Assembly: GCA_002416125.1 (NCBI GenBank)
Contig: DIBU01000004.1
Location: 1-64,000 of the forward strand
DNA: 64,000 bases
Direction: 5' to 3'
Source: Halieaceae bacterium UBA5044
Lineage (GTDB): Bacteria > Pseudomonadota > Gammaproteobacteria > Pseudomonadales > Halieaceae
The notes under the pieces are model-generated. The model worked only from the letters and a program-made list of their open reading frames with translations, did not search any database and was not told the DNA's origin. Position numbers and translations under genes: made by a program. How positions within the stretch are numbered: position 1 is the stretch's first letter; every line of letters starts with the position of its first letter. Of the stretch, positions 43,371 to 51,880 are shown piece after piece.

Positions 43371-44003
43371 TCAGGGGGCCGGACCAAACGCGTAGGCGCC
43401 GCCTTTTTCCAGGGCACGTCGGTACGCAGGACGATCCTGGATTCGCTTGCGGAAGGCCGCCAGGTGGGGAAAGGGCTCCAGGGTGTGCAGGAGCGGTGCG
43501 ATTTCGGCAACAAAGGACATCTGTACATCGGCTCCGGAGAAGCTGTCATCGACCAGCCAGTGCCTGTCCGCCAGTGCGGCATCAACGTAGCCAAGGTGCC
43601 GGTTGAGTTCCTCGGTGATGCGGGGTTGCAGTGCCGCGCCCTGGTCGGGCAGCCTTGAGGTGTACATGCGCAGCATCAGCGGCAGCATGGCGCTGCCCTC
43701 CGCATAGTGCAGCCACTGCAGGTACTGTTCATGGGCTGCCGTGCCCGCGGTGGGCAGCAGGCGTCCGTCACCGTGTCGGCGCAGGATGTAGTCGATAATC
43801 GCGCCGGACTCCAGGATCAGCTGGCCGGCGTCCTCGAGTACCGGGGACTTGCCGAGCGGGTGCAGTGCCTCCAGCGCCGGCGGCGCCAGGTTGGTTTCCG
43901 GGTTCCGCGCGTAGTGCGTGACTGTGTAGGGCAGCTCCAGCTCCTCCAGCAGCCAGAGTACGCGTTGGGAACGGGAGTTGTTGAGGTGGTGAACGACCAG
44001 CAT
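43371..44003 (-). CDS. Glutathione S-transferase-family protein
   Basis: A 210-residue protein. The N-terminal thioredoxin-like domain has NSRSQRVLWLLEELELPY, KSPVLEDAGQLILESGAI and IDYILRRHG. The C-terminal helical domain has YLQWLHYAEGSAMLPL, then SFSGADVQMSFVAE. Ser rather than Tyr or Cys is the likely active-site residue. It is probably a beta- or related class detoxifying or isomerising transferase. It lies 45 bases downstream of the SDR gene. Confidence 0.9.
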   Translation of the reverse strand: MLVVHHLNNSRSQRVLWLLEELELPYTVTHYARNPETNLAPPALEALHPLGKSPVLEDAGQLILESGAIIDYILRRHGDGRLLPTAGTAAHEQYLQWLHYAEGSAMLPLMLRMYTSRLPDQGAALQPRITEELNRHLGYVDAALADRHWLVDDSFSGADVQMSFVAEIAPLLHTLEPFPHLAAFRKRIQDRPAYRRALEKGGAYAFGPAP

Positions 44004-44048
44004 GGCGTGCTCCTGACGGTGTGGAATAATGGCCAGCGTAGCACGGCT

Positions 44049-44786
44049 TTACCAGTCTATGGGTTTGTTGTCCCAGTCGAGGTAGGAGAGAGTGCCATCT
44101 GCACGTGCCTGCTCCATGATCCCCAGCAGGCGGTCGGCGACAAAGTCCGGCGTGAACAGCTTTTCGCTGGGCACGCGCGCCTGGAAGGGGCGAGACAGTG
44201 CGGTGTCTGTGGTACCCGGGTGGAAGGCTATCAGCTTGCATGCAGGCGCCCGGCGGGACAGCTCCACGGCGGCGGTTTTCAACAGCATGTTGAGCGCCGC
44301 TTTCGATGCCCGATAGCTGTACCAGCCTCCGAGCTGGTTGTCGCTGATGCTGCCCACCCGCGCACTGAGCACGGCGATCCTGCAGGCCTGTTTGCGCTGC
44401 AGCTTGCCCGCCAGCGCGCGCAGCCAGAGCATCGGGGTGATGCTGTTGGCCTGCAACACGGTGGCCATCCACTCGGCGTCCAGCTGCTCCAGTGACTTCT
44501 CCGGGCCGTGCTCTGCGTCGTGCAGGATGCCGCTGCAGATAACGATGCGTGAGAGGCGGGGCAGCGCGTCCTCGAGCTCGGCGGCCGTTGCCTCAATCGC
44601 TGCGGGTGTGCCCGCGCAGGGCAGCCAGCGTAAGCGCTGCTGCGTCGCAAGCTCCGGCTGGGGTGCCTCCGAGCGACTGATGCCGATGACGCTCCGGTAG
44701 CGGCCGTCCTCCAGCAAGCGTTTGACCAGTGCCCGGCCGATGCCGCCGCTGGCCCCCACGATCAGGGCGCTCTGGTCAGCGGTCAT
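44049..44786 (-). CDS. Short-chain dehydrogenase/reductase
   Basis: A 245-residue protein. The cofactor loop is GASGGIGRALVKRLLEDG, then an acidic ICSGILHD strand, VLSARVGSI with the catalytic Ser, and YSYRASKAALNML holding the YxxxK pair. The group resembles bacterial CsgA-type SDRs of unknown substrate. The start overlaps the HIT gene by 11 bases, so the two are translationally coupled. Confidence 0.92.
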   Translation of the reverse strand: MTADQSALIVGASGGIGRALVKRLLEDGRYRSVIGISRSEAPQPELATQQRLRWLPCAGTPAAIEATAAELEDALPRLSRIVICSGILHDAEHGPEKSLEQLDAEWMATVLQANSITPMLWLRALAGKLQRKQACRIAVLSARVGSISDNQLGGWYSYRASKAALNMLLKTAAVELSRRAPACKLIAFHPGTTDTALSRPFQARVPSEKLFTPDFVADRLLGIMEQARADGTLSYLDWDNKPIDW

Positions 44787-45180
44787 GGGTCAGGGCGCTC
44801 CTCATCGCGGCAATCTCGGTGGCGGACCACGCACCCGCTGCTGGCAAGTTGCCCCAGACCGGCTGCGGCCAGCACGGGTCATCCGGACGCCTGCCAACCA
44901 CATGCAGGTGCAGTTGCGGGACCAGGTTGCCGAGAGCGCCAAAATTCACTTTCGGGTAGCCGCAGGCCTGCTTCAACCAGTGGCTGATGCGCCGGCAATC
45001 CTGCAGCGCAAGGCCCAGCGCGTCGGTGGGCAGGTCCAGCAGGTCGGTGGCCTGTGTGTCCGGCACCAGAATCAGCCAGTGCAGGCTGGCGTTGCGCGAC
45101 AGCAACAGGCGGCCGCTGTCGATCCGTCCCAGGTCGTGGCAGTCGGCCTGCAACTGCGGATGCAGTTCAGGCATCGACAT
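44776..45180 (-). CDS. HIT-family nucleotide hydrolase/transferase-like protein
   Basis: A 134-residue protein from ATG 45180; ATG 45174 is an alternative. The end of the gene contains NFGALGNLVPQLHLHVVGRR with the H-x-H-x-x triad; the first His is Gln here (QLHLHVV), so the first metal or catalytic His is changed, as in DUF/HIT branches. Start and fold otherwise match HIT proteins: FMLIPDT-like ILVPDTQATDLLDLP and DCRRISHWLKQACGY. It overlaps the acyl-CoA dehydrogenase gene by about 14 bases and the SDR gene by 11. Confidence 0.85.
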   Translation of the reverse strand: MSMPELHPQLQADCHDLGRIDSGRLLLSRNASLHWLILVPDTQATDLLDLPTDALGLALQDCRRISHWLKQACGYPKVNFGALGNLVPQLHLHVVGRRPDDPCWPQPVWGNLPAAGAWSATEIAAMRSALTHDR

Positions 45181-46390
45181 AGCGCTTGATGACCATTTTC
45201 CCCAACGCCATCTGGTGAACCTGGTCCGGGCCGTCTGCCTGGCGACACCAGCGGGCGTAGTTGAAGGCTTCTGCCATGCAGTAGTCTTCGGTGAGGCCGC
45301 CGGCCCCGTGGATCTGCATGCAGCGATCAATCACATTCTGCATCAGCAGCGGCACGGTGCTTTTCGCCGCCGCGATATAGTCCAGGGCGCCCTGGGGGGT
45401 CAGTTCGTCCATCTTCGAGCAGGTTTTCAGCAGCAGCAGCCGGCCCATCTCGATTTCCGAGAAGCAGCGCGAGAGGTCCTCGCGCACCGACTGATGCTGG
45501 CTCAGCTTGCGGCCGAAGGTGGTGCGGCTCTCGGCGCGCGCACAGGCCAGTTCCAGCGAGCGCTGGGCGGCACCGATCAGGCGCATGCAGTGATGGATGC
45601 GGCCCGGGCCAAGCCGCCCCTGGGCAATCTCGAAACCGCGTCCCGGCCCCAGTAGCATGTTTTCTGCCGGCACCCGCACATTCTCGAACAGCACCTCCGC
45701 GTGACCCAGTGGCGCGTCATCGTAGCCCAGCGTGGTGAGCGGGCGCACCAGGGTGACGCCGGGTGTGTCCCGCGGCACGAGGATCTGGCTCTGCTGCAGG
45801 TGACGGTTGGGGTTGTCGGGGTCGGACTTGCCCATGACGATGAAGATCTGCGTGCGTTCGTACATCGCGCTGGTGATAAACCACTTGCGGCCGTTCAGCA
45901 CCCAGTGGTCGCCGTCCTGTTCGATGCGCAGCTCCACGTTGGTCGCATCCGAAGAGGCGACCTGGGGTTCGGTCATGGCGTAGGACGAGCGTATTTCACC
46001 GGCCAGCAGCGGCTGCAGCCAGCGCTCCTGCTGCGCCGGGCTGCCATAGCGCATAAGGACTTCCATATTGCCGGTGTCGGGTGCGTTGCAGTTGAAGACT
46101 TCGGCGGACCACAGCACGCGGCCCATCATTTCCGCCAGCGGCGCATAATCGAAATTACTGAAGCCGTCATGGTCGCAGAACTGCGCCTCGTGGGGGGAGA
46201 CGAACAGGTTCCACAGGCCGGCTGCCCTCGCCTTGGCCTTCAGCTCATCCATGACCGGCAGCGCCGCAAAGCGGGATTCGGATGCATGCAGCTCTTCAGC
46301 GTAGCGCTGCTCGTTCGGGTAGATATGCTCGTCCATAAAAGCCCTTAGCTGTTCCTGGTAGGCGATGGACTGCGCGCTGAAGCTGTACAT
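45167..46390 (-). CDS. Acyl-CoA dehydrogenase
   Basis: A 407-residue enzyme. ATG 46390 with AAGGAGAG eight bases upstream is the start; the longer open frame has no family match. Conserved parts are QLRAFMDEHIYPNEQRY, YAMTEPQVASSDATN, WFITSAMYERTQIFIVMGK, RTTFGRKLSQHQSVRED and QIHGAGGLTEDY, the build of long-chain or ACAD11-like acyl-CoA dehydrogenases. It catalyses flavin-dependent alpha,beta-dehydrogenation of acyl-CoA. It is first in a minus-strand operon followed by HIT and SDR genes. Confidence 0.95.
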   Translation of the reverse strand: MYSFSAQSIAYQEQLRAFMDEHIYPNEQRYAEELHASESRFAALPVMDELKAKARAAGLWNLFVSPHEAQFCDHDGFSNFDYAPLAEMMGRVLWSAEVFNCNAPDTGNMEVLMRYGSPAQQERWLQPLLAGEIRSSYAMTEPQVASSDATNVELRIEQDGDHWVLNGRKWFITSAMYERTQIFIVMGKSDPDNPNRHLQQSQILVPRDTPGVTLVRPLTTLGYDDAPLGHAEVLFENVRVPAENMLLGPGRGFEIAQGRLGPGRIHHCMRLIGAAQRSLELACARAESRTTFGRKLSQHQSVREDLSRCFSEIEMGRLLLLKTCSKMDELTPQGALDYIAAAKSTVPLLMQNVIDRCMQIHGAGGLTEDYCMAEAFNYARWCRQADGPDQVHQMALGKMVIKRYVDA

Positions 46391-46554
46391 GGTGTGTCTC
46401 TCCTTGAATAGGGAAGCGCAGCAGTGTAGCGCTCCTGCGCGCTTTCGCAAAACCCGGCGCCACGCAGTGGCGGCTGCGATTTTCTCGCCCGGTACACGCG
46501 AAATCGCGCAGGAATGCGCTATCATCGCCCCTCTGGAATCAACGGTTTGGACGT

Positions 46555-47232
46555 ATGCGAGTTGGTGTAGTGCAGTGGCTTTTCATGGCGCTGGGGTGTG
46601 TGCTGTGTTTGGGCGAGGTGATCGCCGGTGAGTTGCAGGTGCAGCTTGCGGGCAGTGACGGTCAACCCGTTCCCTTCGCAGTGCTGACGGTGCCGGGTGT
46701 CGAGGCGCTGCCTGGGGTGCCGCGAGGGGGCGCCACGGTGGATCAGCGCGAACGGCGCTTTGACCCGCTGGTCACCACCATCGCCCCCGGCACGGAGGTG
46801 ACCTTTCCCAACAGCGACGACACTCGCCACCATGTCTATTCCTTTTCCCCCGGCAATGCCTTCGAGCTTAAGCTGTTCCGCGCCAACGACGCCCCGCCGG
46901 TGGCGTTCAATGCCCCGGGTGTGGTGACCCTGGGTTGTAATATCCACGACAGCATGAAGGCCTACCTCTACGTCAGCGCCAATCCCAGTGCGGTAGTGAC
47001 TGACACAGAGGGCAGTGCAACCCTGCGTTGGGAAGGGGCCGCGACAGCCATTGAAGTGTGGCATCCGCAGCTGTCCACACCGCTGCAGTTCCCGCTGCCG
47101 GCGGATGGTGCTGGCTCGCTTGCCCTCGAGCTGCCCATGGCCTGGCAGGACCCCCAGGGCAGCAAGTCAGACTCCGAACTGGAAAACATGCTGAAACGAT
47201 TTAGCCGCGATGCGAATCAGCTTTCGCAATAA
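46555..47232 (+). CDS. Exported cupredoxin-domain protein (methylamine utilisation protein-like)
   Basis: A 225-residue protein with a signal peptide (ALGCVLCLGEVIAGELQV). Residues about 70-150 are a plastocyanin-like domain: APGTEVTFPNSDDTRHHVYSF gives the first copper His, and VTLGCNIHDSMKAYLYV gives the Cys-His-Met set of a type-1 copper site. The database name methylamine utilisation protein is historical and not evidence for methylamine. It is the first of four co-transcribed genes (EAL protein, DUF3034, haemoglobin lipoprotein), whose overlap starts at 47210. Confidence 0.88.
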   Translation: MRVGVVQWLFMALGCVLCLGEVIAGELQVQLAGSDGQPVPFAVLTVPGVEALPGVPRGGATVDQRERRFDPLVTTIAPGTEVTFPNSDDTRHHVYSFSPGNAFELKLFRANDAPPVAFNAPGVVTLGCNIHDSMKAYLYVSANPSAVVTDTEGSATLRWEGAATAIEVWHPQLSTPLQFPLPADGAGSLALELPMAWQDPQGSKSDSELENMLKRFSRDANQLSQ

Positions 47233-49552
47233 GCTGCTGCTGCTGATTGGTGGGCTCCTCGCGGTCACGTTGGCGAGCAGCCTGCTGGCGGTCATGCGCG
47301 CCTCCAATACGGCGGTCGAGAGCATTGTGCGCGACGAACTGGAAGTTGTGGAACGGGTGTTTCGCTCCCTGCTGGAAGTCGACCGGGAACAGCTGCGCGG
47401 CAGGGCACAGGTGCTGGCTGCGGATTTCGCGTTCAAGCGCGCGATTGCTACCGGTGAACAGGCAACGATGCTCAGCGTGCTGGCGAACCACGGGGAGCGC
47501 ATTGCCGCGGACCTGGTCGTTATGCTGTCCCGGGACGGCGACATCCTGCTCAGTACCCACGATGTCAAACGCCTGCCAGCCAGCGCCGCCGACGTCCTGC
47601 GGGAGGAAGCTACCGGCGGTGCCGCCATACTGGCGCTGTTTGAGGGGGAACCCTTTCAGCTGGTCCTGGTGCCGGTGTTTGCGCCCGACCTGATGGGTTG
47701 GGTCGGCCTGGGTACAGCGGTGGACGAGTCGATGCTGGAAGCGCTGCGTTCGCTGACCAATGCCGAGATTACACTGCTGGCGCAGAGCGGCGGGGAGCCG
47801 GCGCGCATGCTGCACTCCACGCTGCCGGAGGCCTTGAGCACACAACTTCAGGCCCTCGCCCAGCCCGAGTCTGCACCCACCTCGGCGCTGGCGCAGGCGC
47901 GCTGGGTAACGCGCGAAGTCACCTTGCTCAATGAGGGCGATGCGCGCCTGACGGCCCTGCTCTCGCAATCGCTGGAGCAGGCGCTGCAGAGCTATGCGCC
48001 GCTGCGCCAGCAGATGATCATCATTGGCTGCGTGGCCTTGCTGCTGGCTTTTCTGACCGCGCTGCTCATTGCCCGCGGCGTGACCCAGCCCATCTATGCG
48101 CTGGTGCGTGCCGCCCGCCGTATCGCAGATGGCAATTACACGCACCGCATCGAGCTGCGCTCCGGCGCCGAGTTCGGCATGCTGGCCGAAACGCTGAACC
48201 TGATGCAGGACACCGTCTCGGAACGGGAGGCGCGCATTCGGTATCAGGCCCAGCATGATCTGCTTACCCGCCTGCCGAATCGCAGCTATATCGCCAGCGC
48301 CTTCAACAGCCGGCTGTCGGAGCCGAATGCAGCAAGCGACTACGCCATGGGCCTCCTGGAACTCGGCAATCTGCGTGAGTTGACGGATCTGTACGGTAAT
48401 GACTTCAGCGACAGCGTGCTGCAGGCTGTGGCAGAGCGCATCAGCAGCAGCCTGCGCCGCGGTGATATGGCAGCCCGTATCGCCGACTCCCAGATCCTGC
48501 TGTTCTTCGACGCGCTGACCCATGCCGGCGTGGACGTGGTACTGGACAAGCTGCGTGCTGACTTCGCCTCGCCGCTGTCGATTGATGGCATCCCGGTGCG
48601 TGTTGAACCCTTGCTGGGATTCGTCTTCGCACCGCAGCACGGGCAGGGGTTCGAGGAGCTGTTGCGCCGAGCGCAGATTGCGCTGGGCAATGCGCGCAAC
48701 GTCAAGCACGGCTACTCATTCTATGAAATCGGACAGGATGAAAACCACCTGCGCCAGATTACTTTGGCGCACCGTTTGCAGGCCGCCGTGGATGCAGAGA
48801 ACTTCCGCATGGTCTACCAGCCCAAGTACGACATGGCGGATCACCGTGTGCTGGAGGTCGAGGCGCTGATGCGCTGGAACGATCCCGAGCTGGGCGAGGT
48901 ATATCCCGACGAATTCATTCCGGTGGCGGAACAGACCGGCATCATCACCGATATCAGCATGATTGTGCTGAGGCTGGTGCTGCGCCAGATCCAGGCGTGG
49001 GAGCGCGCCGGGCTTGAACTCACCGTCTGTATCAATCTGTCGGGGGCTGACATCCTGCAACTGGACTTCGTGCGCCACGCGATCCACCAGCTGGCCAGCT
49101 CCGGCCTGGACAGCAGTGCGGTGGTGTTTGAGATTACCGAGACCATGATGATGTCGGATATGGACCTCGCCCTTGCCAACATTCGCGAGTTCGAAAAAGT
49201 GGGTATACGCCTGGCCATCGATGATTTCGGCACGGGCTTTTCATCCCTGGCGCAGCTGAAAACCCTGCCGGTGCAGGAGCTCAAGATCGACAAGAGCCTG
49301 GTGCTGCGGCTGGACCAGGATAAAGACGACCAGCAGATCGTCCGCTCAACCATTGAGATGGCGCACTACCTGGGCCTGAAGGTGGTTGCGGAAGGTGTGG
49401 AGAACATCGCCTCCCTGCGTCTTTTGCAGGCAATGGGTTGTGACGCCGTGCAGGGCTATTACATCGCCCGGCCGATGTCGGCAGCTGACCTGGAAACCTG
49501 GTTGGGTGACCTGCCTGTGCCGGTGCTGGCCATTCGGGGAGAGCCGGCATGA
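47210..49552 (+). CDS. Membrane sensor with degenerate GGDEF and intact EAL domains (c-di-GMP phosphodiesterase)
   Basis: A 780-residue protein overlapping the cupredoxin gene by 23 bases. It has an N-terminal helix, a periplasmic sensor region (about residues 30-260), a second helix and a HAMP-like linker. In the GGDEF domain the signature reads IADSQ (MAARIADSQILLFF), so cyclase activity is unlikely. The EAL domain keeps EVEALMRW, FEITETMMM, DDFGTGFSSLAQLK and AEGVEN, the metal-binding and catalytic residues of c-di-GMP phosphodiesterases. An extracytoplasmic signal, perhaps tied to the copper protein, is probably turned into c-di-GMP breakdown. The last bases overlap the DUF3034 start. Confidence 0.92.
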   Translation: MRISFRNKLLLLIGGLLAVTLASSLLAVMRASNTAVESIVRDELEVVERVFRSLLEVDREQLRGRAQVLAADFAFKRAIATGEQATMLSVLANHGERIAADLVVMLSRDGDILLSTHDVKRLPASAADVLREEATGGAAILALFEGEPFQLVLVPVFAPDLMGWVGLGTAVDESMLEALRSLTNAEITLLAQSGGEPARMLHSTLPEALSTQLQALAQPESAPTSALAQARWVTREVTLLNEGDARLTALLSQSLEQALQSYAPLRQQMIIIGCVALLLAFLTALLIARGVTQPIYALVRAARRIADGNYTHRIELRSGAEFGMLAETLNLMQDTVSEREARIRYQAQHDLLTRLPNRSYIASAFNSRLSEPNAASDYAMGLLELGNLRELTDLYGNDFSDSVLQAVAERISSSLRRGDMAARIADSQILLFFDALTHAGVDVVLDKLRADFASPLSIDGIPVRVEPLLGFVFAPQHGQGFEELLRRAQIALGNARNVKHGYSFYEIGQDENHLRQITLAHRLQAAVDAENFRMVYQPKYDMADHRVLEVEALMRWNDPELGEVYPDEFIPVAEQTGIITDISMIVLRLVLRQIQAWERAGLELTVCINLSGADILQLDFVRHAIHQLASSGLDSSAVVFEITETMMMSDMDLALANIREFEKVGIRLAIDDFGTGFSSLAQLKTLPVQELKIDKSLVLRLDQDKDDQQIVRSTIEMAHYLGLKVVAEGVENIASLRLLQAMGCDAVQGYYIARPMSAADLETWLGDLPVPVLAIRGEPA

Positions 49553-50373
49553 TGACTGTGCGCGCGCTCGTTGCGGCGCTGGCATTGTGCCTGGCCGCCG
49601 CATCACAGGCCGGCAGCCGCCTGCTGGCGACGGGTGGCGCGAACAGCATAGAAGGGCAGGCGGGTGGCGGCATCACGCCCTGGGCGGTTATCAGCGGCTA
49701 CGGCGATCTGGGTGAATGGGGCGGTGCCCTGGGCCTGAGCAGAGTTTCGGTCGACGATTTCCAGCTGGACACGCAGAGTGCCAGCCTGGGGTTCGATAAC
49801 CGCCTCGAATTCAGCGTCAGCCGTCAGGATCTCGAGGTTGAGCCGCTGGGCCTCGCGATTCGCCAGGACGTGTTCGGGGCAAAGGTGCGACTGGCGGGGG
49901 ACTTCATCTACGGCAGCGCACCGCAATTGACGGCGGGCCTGCAGTACAAGCGCAACCGCGACATGGCCGTACCGCAGGCCCTGGGAGCGGCCCGGGACAG
50001 CGGCACGGACCTGTACCTCGCCGTGGGCAAACTCTGGCTCAATGAGGCCTTGGGGCGCAATGTGTTTGCCAACGGCAGCCTGCGCTGGACGGCGGCGCAC
50101 CAGACCGGTTTGCTGGGCTTTGCGGAGCAGCGCGAACTGGTCGCCGAGCTCAGCGCCGGTCTGTTTATTGATCGTCACTGGGTGATCGGCGCCGAGTATC
50201 GGCAGAAGCCCAATGGCCTGCAGGCCGTGGCCGAGGACGACTGGGCGGATATTTTCCTCGGCTGGTTCCCGAACACGCGTGTCGCCGCTGTGCTCGCCTG
50301 GACCGAGCTGGGCGACATTGCGGGACTGGAGGACCAGAGCGGTTGGTACCTGTCAATTCAGCTGAGCCAGTAG
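49549..50373 (+). CDS. DUF3034 outer-membrane beta-barrel-like protein
   Basis: A 274-residue protein; ATG 49549 overlaps the EAL stop (ATGATGA). The signal peptide is ALCLAAASQA. The mature start GSRLLATGGANSIEGQAGG is the DUF3034 hallmark, followed by GITPWAVISGYGD and alternating strands ending WYLSIQLSQ with aromatic end residues, typical of outer-membrane barrels. It recurs next to cupredoxin, EAL and truncated haemoglobin genes in gammaproteobacteria. Confidence 0.9.
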   Translation: MMTVRALVAALALCLAAASQAGSRLLATGGANSIEGQAGGGITPWAVISGYGDLGEWGGALGLSRVSVDDFQLDTQSASLGFDNRLEFSVSRQDLEVEPLGLAIRQDVFGAKVRLAGDFIYGSAPQLTAGLQYKRNRDMAVPQALGAARDSGTDLYLAVGKLWLNEALGRNVFANGSLRWTAAHQTGLLGFAEQRELVAELSAGLFIDRHWVIGAEYRQKPNGLQAVAEDDWADIFLGWFPNTRVAAVLAWTELGDIAGLEDQSGWYLSIQLSQ

Positions 50374-50382
50374 GAGCCATTG

Positions 50383-50811
50383 ATGTCGAACGCGTTGAAA
50401 GTCCTGTTGGCCTGTACCCTTTTGGCTGGAGGCTGTGCGCAGTCGGTGCAGTCGCCGCAGTCGCTCTACGCAGAGCTGGGCGGGCAGGCGGGGATAGACA
50501 GGATTGTCGATGGCCTCTTGTGGGAGATAGCAGAAGACGCGGAGATTCGCGCACTGTTCGCCGACACCGACATTCAACGTTTTCGTAACAAACTTGCCGA
50601 GCAGCTCTGCGCGGTCAGTGATGGTCCCTGCGTTTACACGGGTGACAGCATGCGTGAAACGCACCGCCATCTGGCTGTCACCTCCGCCCAGTTCAACCGT
50701 CTCGTCGATGATCTCATCCGGGTCATGGAACGGGAACGAATCGCCACCGGCGCGCAGAACGCGCTGTTGCAGCGACTGGCGGCCATGCGCGGCGATATTG
50801 TTGCGGAGTAG
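50383..50811 (+). CDS. Truncated haemoglobin (group 1) exported as a lipoprotein
   Basis: A 142-residue protein from ATG 50383. Residues 1-18 are a lipoprotein signal with the box LLAGGC. The globin part shows LYAELGGQAGIDRIVDGLLW, FADTDIQRFRNKLAEQLC and THRHLAVTSAQFNRLVDDL (His as proximal haem ligand), the group 1 (N) truncated haemoglobin pattern. Most truncated haemoglobins are cytosolic, so the lipid anchor is a special trait of this operon type. It may scavenge NO or O2 in the periplasm for the EAL sensor; this is inference. Confidence 0.9.
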   Translation: MSNALKVLLACTLLAGGCAQSVQSPQSLYAELGGQAGIDRIVDGLLWEIAEDAEIRALFADTDIQRFRNKLAEQLCAVSDGPCVYTGDSMRETHRHLAVTSAQFNRLVDDLIRVMERERIATGAQNALLQRLAAMRGDIVAE

Positions 50812-50921
50812 GCCCGAAGTGCATGCGGGCGCTTGTCCGGCTTTACTCCGCAGCGCGAGCTGTGTAGTCTCAAGGGGTCCTGTGCGGACGCGACAACACA
50901 ACCAAATCAAGGGGTGATTGT

Positions 50922-51380
50922 ATGAAAACACAAAAAGTAGCGGGTGCCGTACTGGCAACGATGATGGTCTTCGGTCTTTCTGCGTGCAGCAAGGAAGACG
51001 CCGAGGCGGTGAGCGAGTCGGCTTCCAATGCCATGAGCACGGTGGCGGAGAAAGCGGAAGAGGCGGGCAACGCCACGGCGGAAGCAGCAAGCAATGCCAT
51101 GGACGCAGCCGGTGATGCCATGGACGACGCGGTAGATGCCGCTGGCGATGCCATGGACAGCGCTTCAAGCTCAGCCAGCGACGCAATGGACGAGGCAGGC
51201 AATGCCATGGACGATGCCATGCACGACGGCGAGCAGATGGCGGAAGACGCCATGCACGATGCAGGTCAGGCCGCTGAAGACATGCAGCATGAAGCAGGGC
51301 AGGCCATGGACGACGCCAAGGAAAAAGCCGGCGAGATGGCTGACGACGCCAATGCGGCCGTCAAGGACGCCATGCAGTAA
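50922..51380 (+). CDS. Ala/Asp/Met-rich repeat lipoprotein
   Basis: A 152-residue protein with a lipobox (FGLSAC). The mature part is nearly all helix, built of 11- to 15-residue repeats with the core NAMD and DAMDD, such as NAMDAAGDAMDDAVDAAGDA. It resembles LEA-like or alanine-zipper proteins (compare Lpp) and may form coiled bundles that bind membrane, peptidoglycan or metal. It has no enzyme motifs. A conspicuous hairpin follows at 51389-51437, and the gene is separate from the haemoglobin operon by 110 bases. Confidence 0.75.
   Translation: MKTQKVAGAVLATMMVFGLSACSKEDAEAVSESASNAMSTVAEKAEEAGNATAEAASNAMDAAGDAMDDAVDAAGDAMDSASSSASDAMDEAGNAMDDAMHDGEQMAEDAMHDAGQAAEDMQHEAGQAMDDAKEKAGEMADDANAAVKDAMQ
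51050..51330 (+). repeat. Degenerate short tandem repeats within the Ala-rich lipoprotein gene
   Basis: The strings GATGCCATGGAC, AATGCCATGGAC and near copies recur about every 33-45 bases and encode the NAMD/DAMDD peptide repeats. Copies differ by point changes and are in frame, pointing to old duplication inside the gene rather than an active repeat element. Confidence 0.5.
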
Positions 51381-51388
51381 CTGTCGGC

Positions 51389-51437
51389 GGGGCAGTTCTG
51401 TCCGGTCCGTTTTGGCCCGGCCTTGAGGAACTGCCCC
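51389..51437 (+). terminator. Long hairpin after the repeat lipoprotein gene
   Basis: GGGGCAGTTC (51389-51398) pairs perfectly with GAACTGCCCC (51428-51437), with a second inner stem around CCGG. There is no T-run, so it may act as a mRNA-stabilising or weak terminator structure. Confidence 0.45.
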
Positions 51438-51468
51438 ACCTTCCTCGCACGGCACGCTGGAGGTCATC

Positions 51469-51879
51469 ATGCTGGTTCGTTCTGTCTGTCTGTCGAGTGC
51501 GCTCTGTATGATGCTTGCGGCCCCGGTGTCCTGGGCCGACAAGGCGATCACCGAGAGTGGTTGGCTGCAGCTGGTGAAAGGCCATCTTGATGCCGACTCC
51601 GGTATCACCGTCGGCAATGTGGAGCCCGGCGAGACGTCCGGCGAGCGCAAGGTCACCCTGATTATTCCCAAGGCGCGTGTGGCGTTTGACCCCGGCGCAT
51701 TGGAGGAAGTGAGAGTGGTGGGGCGCCGTCCCGAGCCCATCGACATACTGCCGGACTTCCGCTACGAGTGGGTGGCGGACTACGACAACGACAACTACGG
51801 GTTGATCATCCACCTGAAAGACGACGGCAGCCTGCCGTTGCGTCTCTACATGGAATCCAGCACAGGCTTTATCCGCTGA
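51469..51879 (+). CDS. Exported hypothetical protein
   Basis: A 136-residue protein with a signal peptide (SALCMMLAAPVSWADK). The mature part is beta-rich: VTLIIPKARVAFDPGALEE, VRVVGRRPEPIDILPDFRYE, and YDNDNYGLIIHLKDD. No family is recognised. It ends one base before the flavoprotein start (GTG 51881), so they are probably co-transcribed. Confidence 0.7.
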   Translation: MLVRSVCLSSALCMMLAAPVSWADKAITESGWLQLVKGHLDADSGITVGNVEPGETSGERKVTLIIPKARVAFDPGALEEVRVVGRRPEPIDILPDFRYEWVADYDNDNYGLIIHLKDDGSLPLRLYMESSTGFIR

Positions 51880-51880
51880 C

